Counted from the stretch's first letter, positions 53,866 to 61,750 are shown. The stretch is DNA of 64,000 nt from Cytophaga hutchinsonii ATCC 33406 (GCF_000014145.1 NC_008255.1:683501-747500), one strand, 5' to 3'. Notes: a model not told the origin generated them from the letters alone. Translations and numbers: made by a program.

Positions 53866-53892
53866 AAAGCCCCGGTTTTTGGCCGGGGCTTT
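53866..53892 (-). terminator. Terminator of the cys operon
   Basis: Perfect 10-bp GC-rich stem AAAGCCCCGG (53866-53875) with CCGGGGCTTT (53883-53892), 7-base loop and, on the minus strand, a T-rich tail. It lies 20 bases after the cysN stop. Confidence 0.9.
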
Positions 53893-53912
53893 GTAATGTA
53901 TGGTTATAGGTG

Positions 53913-55199
53913 TTATAAAATCATACCCGCACCAACGGTTTCGTTGGTAAACTCATCTACCAGAATAACACTGCCTGTAATGCGGTTTTTGTTATAGCTA
54001 TCGTAGAACAATGGGCTTGTTGTACGGATCAATACACGTCCGATATCATTCAAGCCAATTGTTTTATCATCTTCAATTTTGTGAAGCGTGTTGATGTTCA
54101 TTTTATAACGGACTTCTTTGATCACGCAACGCGCATCTTTAGTAGTATGCTTGATGGAGTATTTACCACCCGGTGTCATTTTCTTTTCATTCAGCCAGCA
54201 AAGCATTAACTCAATATCCTGACCAACTTCCGGTTGATTGTTCGGTTTAACGATCATATCACCACGGCTGATATCGATGTTATCTTCTAGTGTCATGGTT
54301 ACAGACATCGGAGGGAAGGCTTCTTCAAGCTGACCATCGATGGTTTCAACCGTTTTGATTTTTGTTGTTAAACCGGATGGTAAGTGCATGATCTCATCGC
54401 CCGGCTTAAACACGCCACCTTCGATCCTGCCTGCAAAACCTCTGAAGTCATGGAACTCGTCCGACTGCGGACGGATCACATACTGCACCGGGAAACGGGA
54501 ATCGATCATGTTCAGGTCAGAAGCAATGTTTACTGTTTCCAATGTGTACATCAATGTTCCGCCCTGGTACCAAGGAGTGTTTGTAGATGGTTCCACCACG
54601 TTATCACCCATCAATGCAGAGATTGGAATGAAACGGATATCCGGAATGTTTAATTTGGATGCGAAGTTTGTATAGTCTTCACGGATTTTATTGAACTTCT
54701 CTTCGCTGAAATCCACTAAGTCCATTTTGTTCACACACACAACTACGTGCTTAATCTGTAATAAAGACGCAATGAATGAGTGGCGGCACGTCTGCTCAAT
54801 AACACCATGGCGCGCATCAATCAGGATGATCGCTAAGTTGGCAGTAGATGCACCTGTAACCATGTTACGTGTGTACTGTACGTGGCCCGGCGTATCGGCA
54901 ACAATGAATTTACGCTTTGGTGTAGCAAAGTAGCGGTATGCAACATCAATCGTGATGCCTTGTTCACGTTCTGCGCGTAAACCATCTGTCAATAAAGAAA
55001 GGTCAACATACCCTTTACCTTTACGTGTGCTGATTTCTTCAATCTGTTCCATCTGATCTTCAAAGATTGCCTTTGAGTCATATAACAAACGACCGATCAA
55101 TGTGCTCTTACCATCATCTACACTGCCGGCAGTAGTGAAGCGAAGTAAGTCCATATTTAAATAACTTTCGTTTGTGATGGGTTCTTTAGTCTGATGCAT
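53913..55199 (-). CDS. cysN: Sulfate adenylyltransferase large subunit (GTPase)
   Basis: A 428-residue EF-Tu-like GTPase that drives APS formation with CysD. G1 is GSVDDGKSTLIGR (about 26-38), G3 DTPGHVQYTRNM, G4 NKMD; two beta-barrel domains follow. It has no CysC fusion; a separate cysC is two genes upstream. Third gene of the cysC-cysD-cysN operon, 30 bases after cysD, followed by a strong terminator. Confidence 0.96.
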   Translation of the reverse strand: MHQTKEPITNESYLNMDLLRFTTAGSVDDGKSTLIGRLLYDSKAIFEDQMEQIEEISTRKGKGYVDLSLLTDGLRAEREQGITIDVAYRYFATPKRKFIVADTPGHVQYTRNMVTGASTANLAIILIDARHGVIEQTCRHSFIASLLQIKHVVVCVNKMDLVDFSEEKFNKIREDYTNFASKLNIPDIRFIPISALMGDNVVEPSTNTPWYQGGTLMYTLETVNIASDLNMIDSRFPVQYVIRPQSDEFHDFRGFAGRIEGGVFKPGDEIMHLPSGLTTKIKTVETIDGQLEEAFPPMSVTMTLEDNIDISRGDMIVKPNNQPEVGQDIELMLCWLNEKKMTPGGKYSIKHTTKDARCVIKEVRYKMNINTLHKIEDDKTIGLNDIGRVLIRTTSPLFYDSYNKNRITGSVILVDEFTNETVGAGMIL

Positions 55200-55229
55200 A
55201 ATATATTTTAAATGCGTGTAACGCTTAAA

Positions 55230-56135
55230 TTAAAAGTATCCTTGTTTTTTACGGTCTTCCATAGCAGCTTCCGAACGTTTGTCGTCTGCTCTTGTACCAC
55301 GTTCAGTCTGGCGTGCTGACGCAACTTCCTGAATGACTTCTTCCAATGTAGCCGCGTCTGATTCAACAGCACCCGTACATGTCATGTCACCTACAGTACG
55401 GAAACGTACCTGCATGTTTTCAACTTTTTCACCTTTTAATAAGGTTACGAAAGGTGAGTTGAACAATAATGTACCACCACGGTTGATAATATCTCTTTTA
55501 TGTGTGAAGTAAATACTTGGAATATCTAATTTCTCAGAATAGATATATTGCCATACATCCATCTCTGTCCAGTTGCTCAATGGGAAAATCCGGAAGTTTT
55601 CACCTTGTTGTTTTTTACCATTGTATAAGTTCCATAACTCCGGACGTTGGTTTTTAGGATCCCACTGACCGAATTCATCTCTGTGTGAGAAGAAACGTTC
55701 TTTTGCACGTGCTTTTTCTTCATCACGACGCGCACCGCCGAAGCAGGCATCGAACTTGAACTCTTCAATGGTGTCAAGCAGTGTGATTGTCTGCAAACCA
55801 TTACGGCTAGGGTTCGGTCCTTTTTCTTCCACTGCACGGCCCTGATCGATTGAATCCTGAACGTAACGAACGATCAATGTCGCACCGATCTCACGAACCA
55901 TTTTATCTCTGAATTCGATGGTCTCTTCAAAGTTGTGGCCCGTATCAACGTGAACCAATGGAAAAGGAATCTTTGCCGGAAAGAAAGCCTTTTGCGCCAA
56001 ACGTACCATTACAATTGAATCTTTACCACCTGAGAACAAAAGCGCCGGACGCTCAAACTGAGCCGCAACTTCGCGCATCATAAAGATCGCTTCAGATTCA
56101 AGTTGTTTTAAATGGGATAGTGTATATGAATTCAT
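55230..56135 (-). CDS. cysD: Sulfate adenylyltransferase small subunit
   Basis: A 301-residue ATP-sulfurylase subunit of the PP-loop fold. LLFSGGKDSIVMVRLAQKAF (about 29-48) carries the SGGKDS motif; VDTGHNFEETIEFRD, FGGARRDEEKARAKER and the C-terminal DDKRSEAAMEDRKKQGYF are as in CysD. Works with the GTPase CysN to make APS from sulfate. 19 bases after cysC. Confidence 0.96.
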   Translation of the reverse strand: MNSYTLSHLKQLESEAIFMMREVAAQFERPALLFSGGKDSIVMVRLAQKAFFPAKIPFPLVHVDTGHNFEETIEFRDKMVREIGATLIVRYVQDSIDQGRAVEEKGPNPSRNGLQTITLLDTIEEFKFDACFGGARRDEEKARAKERFFSHRDEFGQWDPKNQRPELWNLYNGKKQQGENFRIFPLSNWTEMDVWQYIYSEKLDIPSIYFTHKRDIINRGGTLLFNSPFVTLLKGEKVENMQVRFRTVGDMTCTGAVESDAATLEEVIQEVASARQTERGTRADDKRSEAAMEDRKKQGYF

Positions 56136-56154
56136 AATCTATTGGAATACTAAA

Positions 56155-56748
56155 TTAGTAGGTAATTTTAGGAAGGATAGCTGTTAAAATCTGCTGCAGG
56201 CAATCTTCTAAGCTATGTAAATCGGTGCGCACTTCTAACGACGGGGCTTTCGGGTGTTCAAACGGAGAGTCAATTCCTGTAAAGTTTTTGATTTCACCGG
56301 CACGTGCTTTTTTGTACAAACCTTTTACATCGCGCTGTTCGCACACCTCAATCGGAGTATTAACAAACAATTCAAAATAATCGTTTGCGCCAATGATGTT
56401 TTTTGACATGGAACGGATTTCTTCCGTAGGGCTGATCAATGAGCAGATCGTAATGATACCGCAGGCAGCAAATAACTTAGACGTTTCGGCAGCGCGGCGG
56501 ATATTTTCTGTGCGGTCTGCTTCGGTAAAACCAAGATTGTTATTGATACCGGTACGAAGATTATCGCCATCAAGCAGCGTAGTTAAAAAACCACGATCGT
56601 GCAGATCTCTTTCTAAAGCCTTTGCAAGCGTACTTTTACCAGAACCAGATAAGCCAACCATCCATATTACAATGGAATGTTGTTTTAACTGCGCTTCTTT
56701 ATCCTCACGTTGCAGGATTTTATCGAAGATGGGATGTATATGATTCAC
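56155..56748 (-). CDS. cysC: Adenylylsulfate kinase
   Basis: A 197-residue APS kinase making PAPS. P-loop GLSGSGKSTLAKALER is at about 33-48; DGDNLRTGINNNLGFTEADRTENIRR is the APS-binding stretch. First gene of the operon; start ATG 56748. With cysQ alongside, PAPS supply for reduction or sulfation plus PAP clearance is covered, but no PAPS reductase or sulfotransferase is in view. Confidence 0.95.
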   Translation of the reverse strand: MNHIHPIFDKILQREDKEAQLKQHSIVIWMVGLSGSGKSTLAKALERDLHDRGFLTTLLDGDNLRTGINNNLGFTEADRTENIRRAAETSKLFAACGIITICSLISPTEEIRSMSKNIIGANDYFELFVNTPIEVCEQRDVKGLYKKARAGEIKNFTGIDSPFEHPKAPSLEVRTDLHSLEDCLQQILTAILPKITY

Positions 56749-56770
56749 AAGCTATTATTAAAACTGACTT

Positions 56771-56778
56771 CAAAAATA
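56771..56778 (-). promoter_or_regulatory. -7 promoter box of the cysC-cysD-cysN operon
   Basis: Minus-strand TATTTTTG is an exact TAnnTTTG, 22 bases upstream of the cysC start codon. No -33 TTG at the right spacing. Confidence 0.45.
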
Positions 56779-56982
56779 CGGTTTTTTGGCTATATCTCAT
56801 ATAGTTGGGGCAATTAAAGGGCTAATAAAAAGCAGATTGTTGACAAAGAAACAGGGGCGGATGGAAAGGATAATCCTGTGATAAACAGTACCTGCCAAGC
56901 ATACGTTGGACGATCGGGAGTTTTTCAAAAGATTCTAAGGTACTTTTCTTAAATTGCAGAATTGAAATTTAAAACCGATTTG

Positions 56983-57747
56983 ATGAATAATTTACTTGAA
57001 AATGCAATTGTAGCGAGTATGGTGGCGGGAAAAGCAATCATGGAGGTCTATGCAATACCCGATTTTACGGATCTGATCGAAATCAAAAACGATAAATCCC
57101 CCCTTACGGTCGCAGATAAAAATGCACATCAAGTGATTTATACCCTTTTGAGAGGTGAATTCCCTGAGATTCCGATGATCTCGGAAGAAGGAAAAGGTAC
57201 TCCGTACGAAGAACGTAAAGACTGGAAACGGTACTGGCTGGTTGATCCGCTGGATGGAACAAAGGAATTCATCAAACGCAACGGAGAGTTTACCGTAAAC
57301 ATTGCCTTGATCGAAAATAACCGTCCGGTGATGGGCGTGGTATACATTCCCGTAACAGACACCTTGTATGCCGGGATCGTGGGGCAAGGTGCCTTCAAAA
57401 TTGTGAACGGCGAAGAAACGCCGATTACCGTACGCAAGGCACCGGATACAGGCCGGACAGCCGTGGGATCGCGTTCACACAGTACGGAAGAAGAAGCAAA
57501 ATTATTGGCCGATTATAACGTAACCGATTTTATCACAACGGGAAGCTCGATCAAATTCTGTTTGGTAGCGGAAGGTACAGCGGACCTGTATTACCGCGCC
57601 GGACCTACAATGGAGTGGGACACTGCCGCCGGGCAAGCTGTATTAGAAGCCGCAGGCGGAACATTGACAAATCCCGATGGATCGATGTTTTTATACAACA
57701 AAGAAAATTTATTGAACGGCGGATTTTTGTGCAAGGGAGATATTTAA
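56983..57747 (+). CDS. cysQ: 3'(2'),5'-bisphosphate nucleotidase
   Basis: A 254-residue inositol-monophosphatase-fold enzyme that hydrolyses PAP to AMP. Metal sites: EEGKG (about 66-70), DPLDGTKEFIKRNGEFTVNIA (about 86-106) and EWDTAAGQAVLEAAGG (about 211-226). ATG 56983 is preferred over a TTG seven codons upstream. Divergent from the cys operon by 234 bases; functionally linked, because PAP is the by-product of PAPS use. Confidence 0.92.
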   Translation: MNNLLENAIVASMVAGKAIMEVYAIPDFTDLIEIKNDKSPLTVADKNAHQVIYTLLRGEFPEIPMISEEGKGTPYEERKDWKRYWLVDPLDGTKEFIKRNGEFTVNIALIENNRPVMGVVYIPVTDTLYAGIVGQGAFKIVNGEETPITVRKAPDTGRTAVGSRSHSTEEEAKLLADYNVTDFITTGSSIKFCLVAEGTADLYYRAGPTMEWDTAAGQAVLEAAGGTLTNPDGSMFLYNKENLLNGGFLCKGDI

Positions 57748-57771
57748 CAGATTAACCGTGAAAATTTGCCT

Positions 57772-57800
57772 CAACCGTGGCCTGTGGCCTACAGAACACT
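57772..57800 (+). repeat. Solo copy of the element's terminal repeat
   Basis: Starts CAACCGTGGCCTGTGGC and continues into ACAGAACAC, like the left end of the 145-bp elements but without the interior. Probably a remnant of a third copy. Confidence 0.6.
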
Positions 57801-57805
57801 TCCTT

Positions 57806-57950
57806 CAACTGTGGTCTGTGGCACACAGAACACCAACTACAGATTGAGTTAGAGAGCATACATTAAACGTTCAGATTGCATAATACAGATGATAATTTGG
57901 AAGTAGCATCTCAGAACAGCAGGTGGTCTGTGTGCCACAGGCCACGGTTG
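57806..57950. mobile_element. 145-bp MITE-like element, copy 1
   Basis: Terminal inverted repeats of 22 bases (57806-57827 and 57929-57950; left begins CAACTGTGGTCTGTGG, right ends CAGGCCACGGTTG), differing at two positions. No transposase is encoded; the interior is non-coding. It differs from copy 2 at about two positions over the whole length, which points to recent movement or duplication. Confidence 0.7.
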
Positions 57951-58159
57951 AGGAATCTGCCAGCAAGTCACGAGCAACAGCAAGATTGAGAAACAATGTA
58001 AAGCACAAGGTATGGATACAGTAAAACATCAACGCAAACAACTTGCAAAAGCAATACTTGAGCTGCATGATATATACATCAGCACCGGAGAAGAAGAAAA
58101 GCCCATGACAATATCGTTACCGGATCTGGCTGGCATGGCAGACCTGCCTGAAGATATGC
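57951..58159 (+). pseudogene. Fragment of a Crp/Fnr-family regulator gene between two mobile-element copies
   Basis: A 209-bp open segment in one frame, reading from the first element into ICQQVTSNSKIEKQ, then HQRKQLAKAILELHDIY, and ISLPDLAGMADLPEDMP. This resembles the dimer-helix end and first half of the C-terminal helix-turn-helix of Crp/Fnr regulators (R-x-LA-x-A-x-L-x-L followed by DLA). The cyclic-nucleotide-like N-terminal domain and the recognition helix are missing; the frame runs into element copy 2 and stops at about 58206. Family call moderate. Confidence 0.5.
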
Positions 58160-58304
58160 CAACCGTGGTCTGTGGCACACAGAACACCAACTACAGATTG
58201 AGTTAGAGAGTATACATTAAACGTTCAGATTGCATAATACAGATGATAATTTGGAAGTAGCATCTCAGAACAGCAGGTGGTCTGTGTGCCACAGGCCACG
58301 GTTG
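58160..58304. mobile_element. 145-bp MITE-like element, copy 2
   Basis: Same length and orientation as copy 1. Terminal inverted repeats 58160-58181 and 58283-58304 match at 21 of 22 positions. It interrupts the Crp/Fnr-like frame just after residues LPEDMP. Interior identical to copy 1 except one C/T change in the GCATACATT / GTATACATT stretch. Confidence 0.7.
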
Positions 58305-58477
58305 AGGCGTTAGCGGAATGAATCCTGATTTTAGCCTTTTTTAAACACAGCCTTGATTTTTTGGTTCTGTTGCATCAAGGCAAAAGAACAGAAGATTAGA
58401 AAAGAAAGAATAATGAAATTAAGTAAGGAGAATTGTTTAAAGTTATTATACTTAATATTAAAAGTTAATTATTCATC

Positions 58478-59161
58478 ATGTCAACCGATATCTCACTCAT
58501 TCTTTCCAGCGACGGTTCACACACCTTATTCAATCCGGTTTTGAATGAAACCTATCATTCTAAAAACGGAGCCTTGCAGGAATCCATTCATGTATACATT
58601 GAATATGGCTTACTTGCATTCAGTGATCAGAGCGATATAAACGTACTGGAAATAGGCTTCGGAACAGGGCTTAACGCATTGCTTACCTGGAACAAAGCAG
58701 AGGAATTACGATTGAAAGTAGAATACCATACACTGGAACCGTTTCCCTTGAACAAAGAAATTACCGATCAGTTAAATTACCCGGCTCTCATGCACGAACC
58801 GCTGGCAGCAGAGCGCTTTAATAAAATTCACACCTCTGCCTGGGAAGAAAAAAATGTATTGTCTGAATACTTCACGATATACAAATACAAATCAACACTC
58901 GAAGAAAAATCATTGCCTGTAAACACATTCGATGTTTGTTACTTCGATGCCTTTGCACCGAACCGGCAGGCTGAAGTGTGGGTTGAAGAGAACTTAAAAA
59001 AGATTTTTGACAGTCTGCTCGAAGGAGGAATTTTGACAACCTATTGTGCGCAGTCTGCATTTAAGCGTACATTAAAAACTGTAGGTTTTGAAGTGGAATC
59101 TAAGAAAGGTCCGTTGTACAAGAAAGAGATGACGTGGGGGAGGAAGTTAAATTCCAAATAA
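58478..59161 (+). CDS. mnmD: MnmD-like tRNA methyltransferase (DUF752, MnmC1-type)
   Basis: 227 residues. SAM loop VLEIGFGTGLNALLTW (about 54-69), then YHTLEPFPLNKEI, and FDVCYFDAFAPNRQAEVWVEENLKKIF, the diagnostic DAFxPxxxPxxW-like stretch of the MnmC methyltransferase domain. N-terminal DGSHTLFNPVLNETYHSKNGALQES is the tRNA-side signature. It methylates nm5(s2)U34 to mnm5(s2)U34. No oxidase domain is fused. The C-terminus is followed by a dispersed repeat. Confidence 0.9.
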   Translation: MSTDISLILSSDGSHTLFNPVLNETYHSKNGALQESIHVYIEYGLLAFSDQSDINVLEIGFGTGLNALLTWNKAEELRLKVEYHTLEPFPLNKEITDQLNYPALMHEPLAAERFNKIHTSAWEEKNVLSEYFTIYKYKSTLEEKSLPVNTFDVCYFDAFAPNRQAEVWVEENLKKIFDSLLEGGILTTYCAQSAFKRTLKTVGFEVESKKGPLYKKEMTWGRKLNSK

Positions 59162-59211
59162 CAAATTTCAAATTTCAAAAGAATCTGCAGTCGAGCCATT
59201 CTTTGTCTGAC

Positions 59212-59370
59212 GTCTCTGCCGTTGTTAGTGTTTCGTCCAGAACGAATGCGAAGATAGTGAAGAATAGTTCATGCCGATCACCAACAACTTGTTCGTGTGG
59301 ACTTCCTCTCGCGCCATTCTTAGCGTAGCGGACTGGCGTCTATATTATTGCAGTCTTTGACTGCAATAAT
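59212..59370. repeat. Dispersed intergenic repeat, copy A, with terminal hairpin
   Basis: Contains GCCGTTGTTAGTGTTTCG (59219-59236) and TTCCTCTCGCGCCA, both with close matches in copy B (about 59862-59997), and ends in a perfect 12-bp hairpin ATTATTGCAGTC-TTT-GACTGCAATAAT (59344-59370) that touches the stop codon of the acetyltransferase gene. On the minus strand the hairpin can act as its terminator. Confidence 0.65.
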
Positions 59371-59819
59371 CACCCATTCAGCGCATAATAAAACTGCACA
59401 ACTTTCGCTGCCTTGGCACCTGTAGATTGATAAAATTCAATCGCATGTTCATCGGCTTCATCTGCCTGTACAATGATTTCTCCGATATCAGAATCTTTGC
59501 AATAGTCTTTAATGCCCATGATTAATTTTTTGCCAATGCCTTTGCGTTGATGGCGCTTCATTACTGCAACGTCATAAATATAAAGCAAGGGTGATTTTGA
59601 AAAATACTGCGTTAAACTATAGGCAGTAAGCCCGCCAACAATGGTACCTTCGGAGCGGGCAACAAACACAAAAAAGTCATCTTTGCCTAATAATTCTTCA
59701 AGATGCTCTACACTCGGCATTTCAAAATTTTTCATTTCAAACACTTCTTCAAATACATCCAGAAGTTCAATGAAACTATCAATGTCGCGGTAGCTGAGTT
59801 TTTGGATTTGTATTCTCAT
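59370..59819 (-). CDS. GNAT acetyltransferase, AAC(3)-I-like
   Basis: 149 residues. The acetyl-CoA site is VMKRHQRKGIGKKLI (about 86-100; R/Q-x2-G-x-G/A), preceded by LYIYDVAV; IIVQADEADEHAIEFYQSTGAK near the C-terminus is the pattern of aminoglycoside 3-N-acetyltransferase I enzymes. That resemblance suggests, but does not prove, activity on aminoglycosides; many chromosomal relatives act on other amines. Flanked on both sides by copies of a dispersed repeat. Confidence 0.75.
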   Translation of the reverse strand: MRIQIQKLSYRDIDSFIELLDVFEEVFEMKNFEMPSVEHLEELLGKDDFFVFVARSEGTIVGGLTAYSLTQYFSKSPLLYIYDVAVMKRHQRKGIGKKLIMGIKDYCKDSDIGEIIVQADEADEHAIEFYQSTGAKAAKVVQFYYALNG

Positions 59820-59861
59820 GGAAAGAGTTAAGTTTAGCGTGTAACGTGTAATCGTTTGTTA

Positions 59862-59997
59862 TTTCAATCTGATGTACGCCGTTGTTGGTGTTTCGGCCTA
59901 AGCGAAAGTTAAGATAGCACTTCCTCGCACCAGTCTTTGACACTTCCTCGCGCCAGTCTTTGACTGGTGTGTATCATTTGGTAGTCTTCGACTACAT
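59862..59997. repeat. Dispersed intergenic repeat, copy B, with two hairpins and a 23-bp duplication
   Basis: Begins with GCCGTTGTTGGTGTTTCG (about 59878-59895), as in copy A. Then a 23-bp unit is tandemly doubled (59919-59941 and 59942-59964; start ACTTCCTCGC, one mismatch), giving CCAGTC-TTT-GACTGG (59953-59967), followed by GTAGTC-TTC-GACTAC (59981-59995). It sits just beyond the stop of higA. Confidence 0.65.
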
Positions 59998-60288
59998 TTA
60001 TACCACCACTTTCTTAATCGCCTTTAATTCCTCAGCAATCAACTGGCTTTCTTCTTCAATATCATAATCATCCTGCAGGCCCAGCCAGAATTTTGGACTG
60101 TTGCCAAAGTATTTGCTTAAGCGTAGGGCAGTATCAGCCGTGATGCGTCTGCGGCCTTTTGTAATCTCACTTACACGGGTTTGCGGAATGCCGATTTCTT
60201 TTGCCAATCGGTACGAAGTAATTTCCATCGGAATTAAAAACTCTTCCATCAATACTTCTCCGGGGTGAATGTTTGGTAGTTTTTTCAT
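59998..60288 (-). CDS. higA: HigA-type antitoxin
   Basis: 96 residues of the XRE/VapI helix-turn-helix family. HPGEVLMEEFLIPMEITSYRLAKEIGIPQTRVSEI (about 8-42) and GRRRITADTALRLSKYFGNSPKFWLGLQDDYD are textbook HigA. It binds HigB and represses the operon. 8 bases downstream of higB, the order that defines the higBA type. Confidence 0.93.
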   Translation of the reverse strand: MKKLPNIHPGEVLMEEFLIPMEITSYRLAKEIGIPQTRVSEITKGRRRITADTALRLSKYFGNSPKFWLGLQDDYDIEEESQLIAEELKAIKKVVV

Positions 60289-60296
60289 AAGAGTTA

Positions 60297-60581
60297 TTAT
60301 TTATGATAGTCTATTATTGAAACCTCTATGGCATTTCCATTTTGCCATTTGAATACAATCCGCCATTGATTATTAATTCGAATACTATAGAAGTCTTTCA
60401 TAGTGCCAGAAAGCTTTTCTAATCTATTTGATGGAGGTATGGTTAAATCCTTTAAATCTTGCGAGTTATTAAGCATTCTTAACTTCCTTCTGCCAATCTC
60501 CTGAATTTCATTGGGTAATTTAGGTACACGTTCACCTGACCAGATTTTCTCTGTTTCTTTTGTTCCAAAGCTGAGTATCAT
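60297..60581 (-). CDS. higB: HigB-type toxin (RelE superfamily)
   Basis: 94 residues. ILSFGTKETEKIWSGE at the start, KLRMLNNSQDLKDLTIPPSNRLEKL in the middle and IRINNQWRIVFKWQNGNAIEVSIIDYHK at the end are the plasmid-maintenance killer signature; Arg and His/Lys near the C-terminus are the likely mRNA-interferase residues. It cleaves mRNA at the ribosome when not held by HigA. First gene of the pair; length normal. Confidence 0.93.
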   Translation of the reverse strand: MILSFGTKETEKIWSGERVPKLPNEIQEIGRRKLRMLNNSQDLKDLTIPPSNRLEKLSGTMKDFYSIRINNQWRIVFKWQNGNAIEVSIIDYHK

Positions 60582-60587
60582 GATGTA

Positions 60588-60605
60588 TTACGTTACTAAC
60601 GTTAA
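60588..60605 (-). promoter_or_regulatory. Operator/promoter of higBA
   Basis: ACGTTA-C-TAACGT (60590-60602), a perfect 6-bp inverted repeat with a single centre base, 9 bases upstream of the higB start. A near-consensus -7 box (minus-strand TACTTTTA) overlaps its upstream edge. Placement fits an autoregulatory HigA site. Confidence 0.6.
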
Positions 60606-60675
60606 AAGTAAGTATTTGGTTTCTTATATTAAAAAAATATTGCAATTTATTTTTTGAAAAAAATCACCCCTTTTT

Positions 60676-61269
60676 TTACTTTATTAAATCATAAGTATTA
60701 TTTACAAGTAAAATATATTTCTTTGCCATGAATCTTGCTCTATACCAAAACAAGAAAGTCAAAACCAATGCAATAAAAAATTTCAACGATGAAAAATTAA
60801 TTATGTAAAAAAGCATCCAGCTGAATGAGATCAATGTCAAACCTTTAAATAATTCATTCATTAAGTTCCAATATTCTAATTGCCTGTATTTATCTTCAAA
60901 TTGAAGTTTATTCACTTTTTCGTTAAAAAAAGGAAAATCAATTTCTTCAGACTTTAGATTTCCTAACAATCTATTGCCATTTACACACTTGAAAAGAAAA
61001 ATTACAAATTTATGCTTAGTTGATTTTTCTTCAATGTAATTACCAATTCTTCCAATGATTGAATCAATGGAATGTACTATATGACCCAACAAGTATAAGC
61101 TTGGAATTAATAAAAATATAACTATAGAGGGCGTTGATTTAACATCTTCAATAGAGATACTAAAATAATTATACAATAAAATTTTAAATTGGTATAATAA
61201 GGTTAATAATAAAAATAGTCCAACTAAAAAATAAGCAAAAAAATCTCTAACTGAATATTTATCTACCAT
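60676..61269 (-). CDS. AT-rich hypothetical membrane protein
   Basis: 197 residues with four hydrophobic segments: about 9-32, 45-65, and two near the C-terminus (LISFSWMLFYIINFSSLKFFIALVLTF in part). A hydrophilic middle (about 70-140, EEKSTKHK...RQLEYWNLMNELF) is probably cytosolic. Codon use is much more AT-biased than in neighbouring housekeeping genes. Four bases downstream of another AT-rich gene, so co-transcribed. No family recognised; an acquired gene pair is likely. Confidence 0.65.
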   Translation of the reverse strand: MVDKYSVRDFFAYFLVGLFLLLTLLYQFKILLYNYFSISIEDVKSTPSIVIFLLIPSLYLLGHIVHSIDSIIGRIGNYIEEKSTKHKFVIFLFKCVNGNRLLGNLKSEEIDFPFFNEKVNKLQFEDKYRQLEYWNLMNELFKGLTLISFSWMLFYIINFSSLKFFIALVLTFLFWYRARFMAKKYILLVNNTYDLIK

Positions 61270-61273
61270 GTTT

Positions 61274-61750
61274 TTATTTCTTTAAAGATAAAATTTCAAT
61301 ATTAACCCAATACTGATTTGTCAATAAAGTATATTGATGTAATCCAGATGAATCAACATATTTAAGATTTCCAATTTTAATGTAATTTTTTTCATCATTA
61401 AATGTTTTTAATAAATTGGGCAGAAATTTTATATCTTTCATATTTAAAATTACAAAGCATTTTTTTGTTTCATGACTTATTTTGAAACCAATTTTTTCTA
61501 TAATATCACCATTAATACTGTCATTATTTTCATATGTTGTATATTCTAGAATTATATCATTAAACGAATTATAGGATTTTTGATATGTAGTGAATGTATT
61601 AAGTGATGACATTGTTGTAATAATATCTGTTTGCGTTCGACCTATTTGGCCTATTAAATCAAGATTGTTTTGTCCAAAAGTTTGATTGGAAAAGGTAGAT
61701 AATGAAATTAATAAAACTTGTAGTAAATATTTGATGTTAATATTTTTCAT
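61274..61750 (-). CDS. AT-rich hypothetical exported protein
   Basis: 158 residues with a signal peptide (about 1-26, ending TFGQN). The mature part is helical then beta-rich, unrecognised. Paired with the membrane-protein gene 4 bases downstream. Strong AT bias. The pair sits between higBA and hemB, and could be cargo of the same insertion as the toxin-antitoxin genes (inference). Confidence 0.65.
   Translation of the reverse strand: MKNINIKYLLQVLLISLSTFSNQTFGQNNLDLIGQIGRTQTDIITTMSSLNTFTTYQKSYNSFNDIILEYTTYENNDSINGDIIEKIGFKISHETKKCFVILNMKDIKFLPNLLKTFNDEKNYIKIGNLKYVDSSGLHQYTLLTNQYWVNIEILSLKK

Larger units (their letters stand above)
57748..58477. other. Intergenic patch with nested 145-bp elements and a gene fragment
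   Basis: 730 bases between cysQ and mnmD. It contains two 145-bp elements (57806-57950, 58160-58304), a third solo left end (57772-57800), and between the two elements a 209-bp piece of a Crp/Fnr-type gene. The last 170 bases (58305-58477) look plain, with no gene. Confidence 0.75.

Noticed and set aside
57871-58068. Minus-strand frame across element copy 1 and the regulator fragment
   Set aside because: Covers mobile-element sequence; the opposite frame gives the Crp/Fnr-like reading.
57806-58304. Pair of 145-bp repeats as a CRISPR or as attachment sites of an integrated element
   Set aside because: Only two copies, non-palindromic interior, no integrase or cas genes, and only 209 bp between them.
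58353-58544. Plus-strand 63-codon frame before mnmD
   Set aside because: Overlaps the mnmD start in another frame, no ribosome site, no recognisable features.
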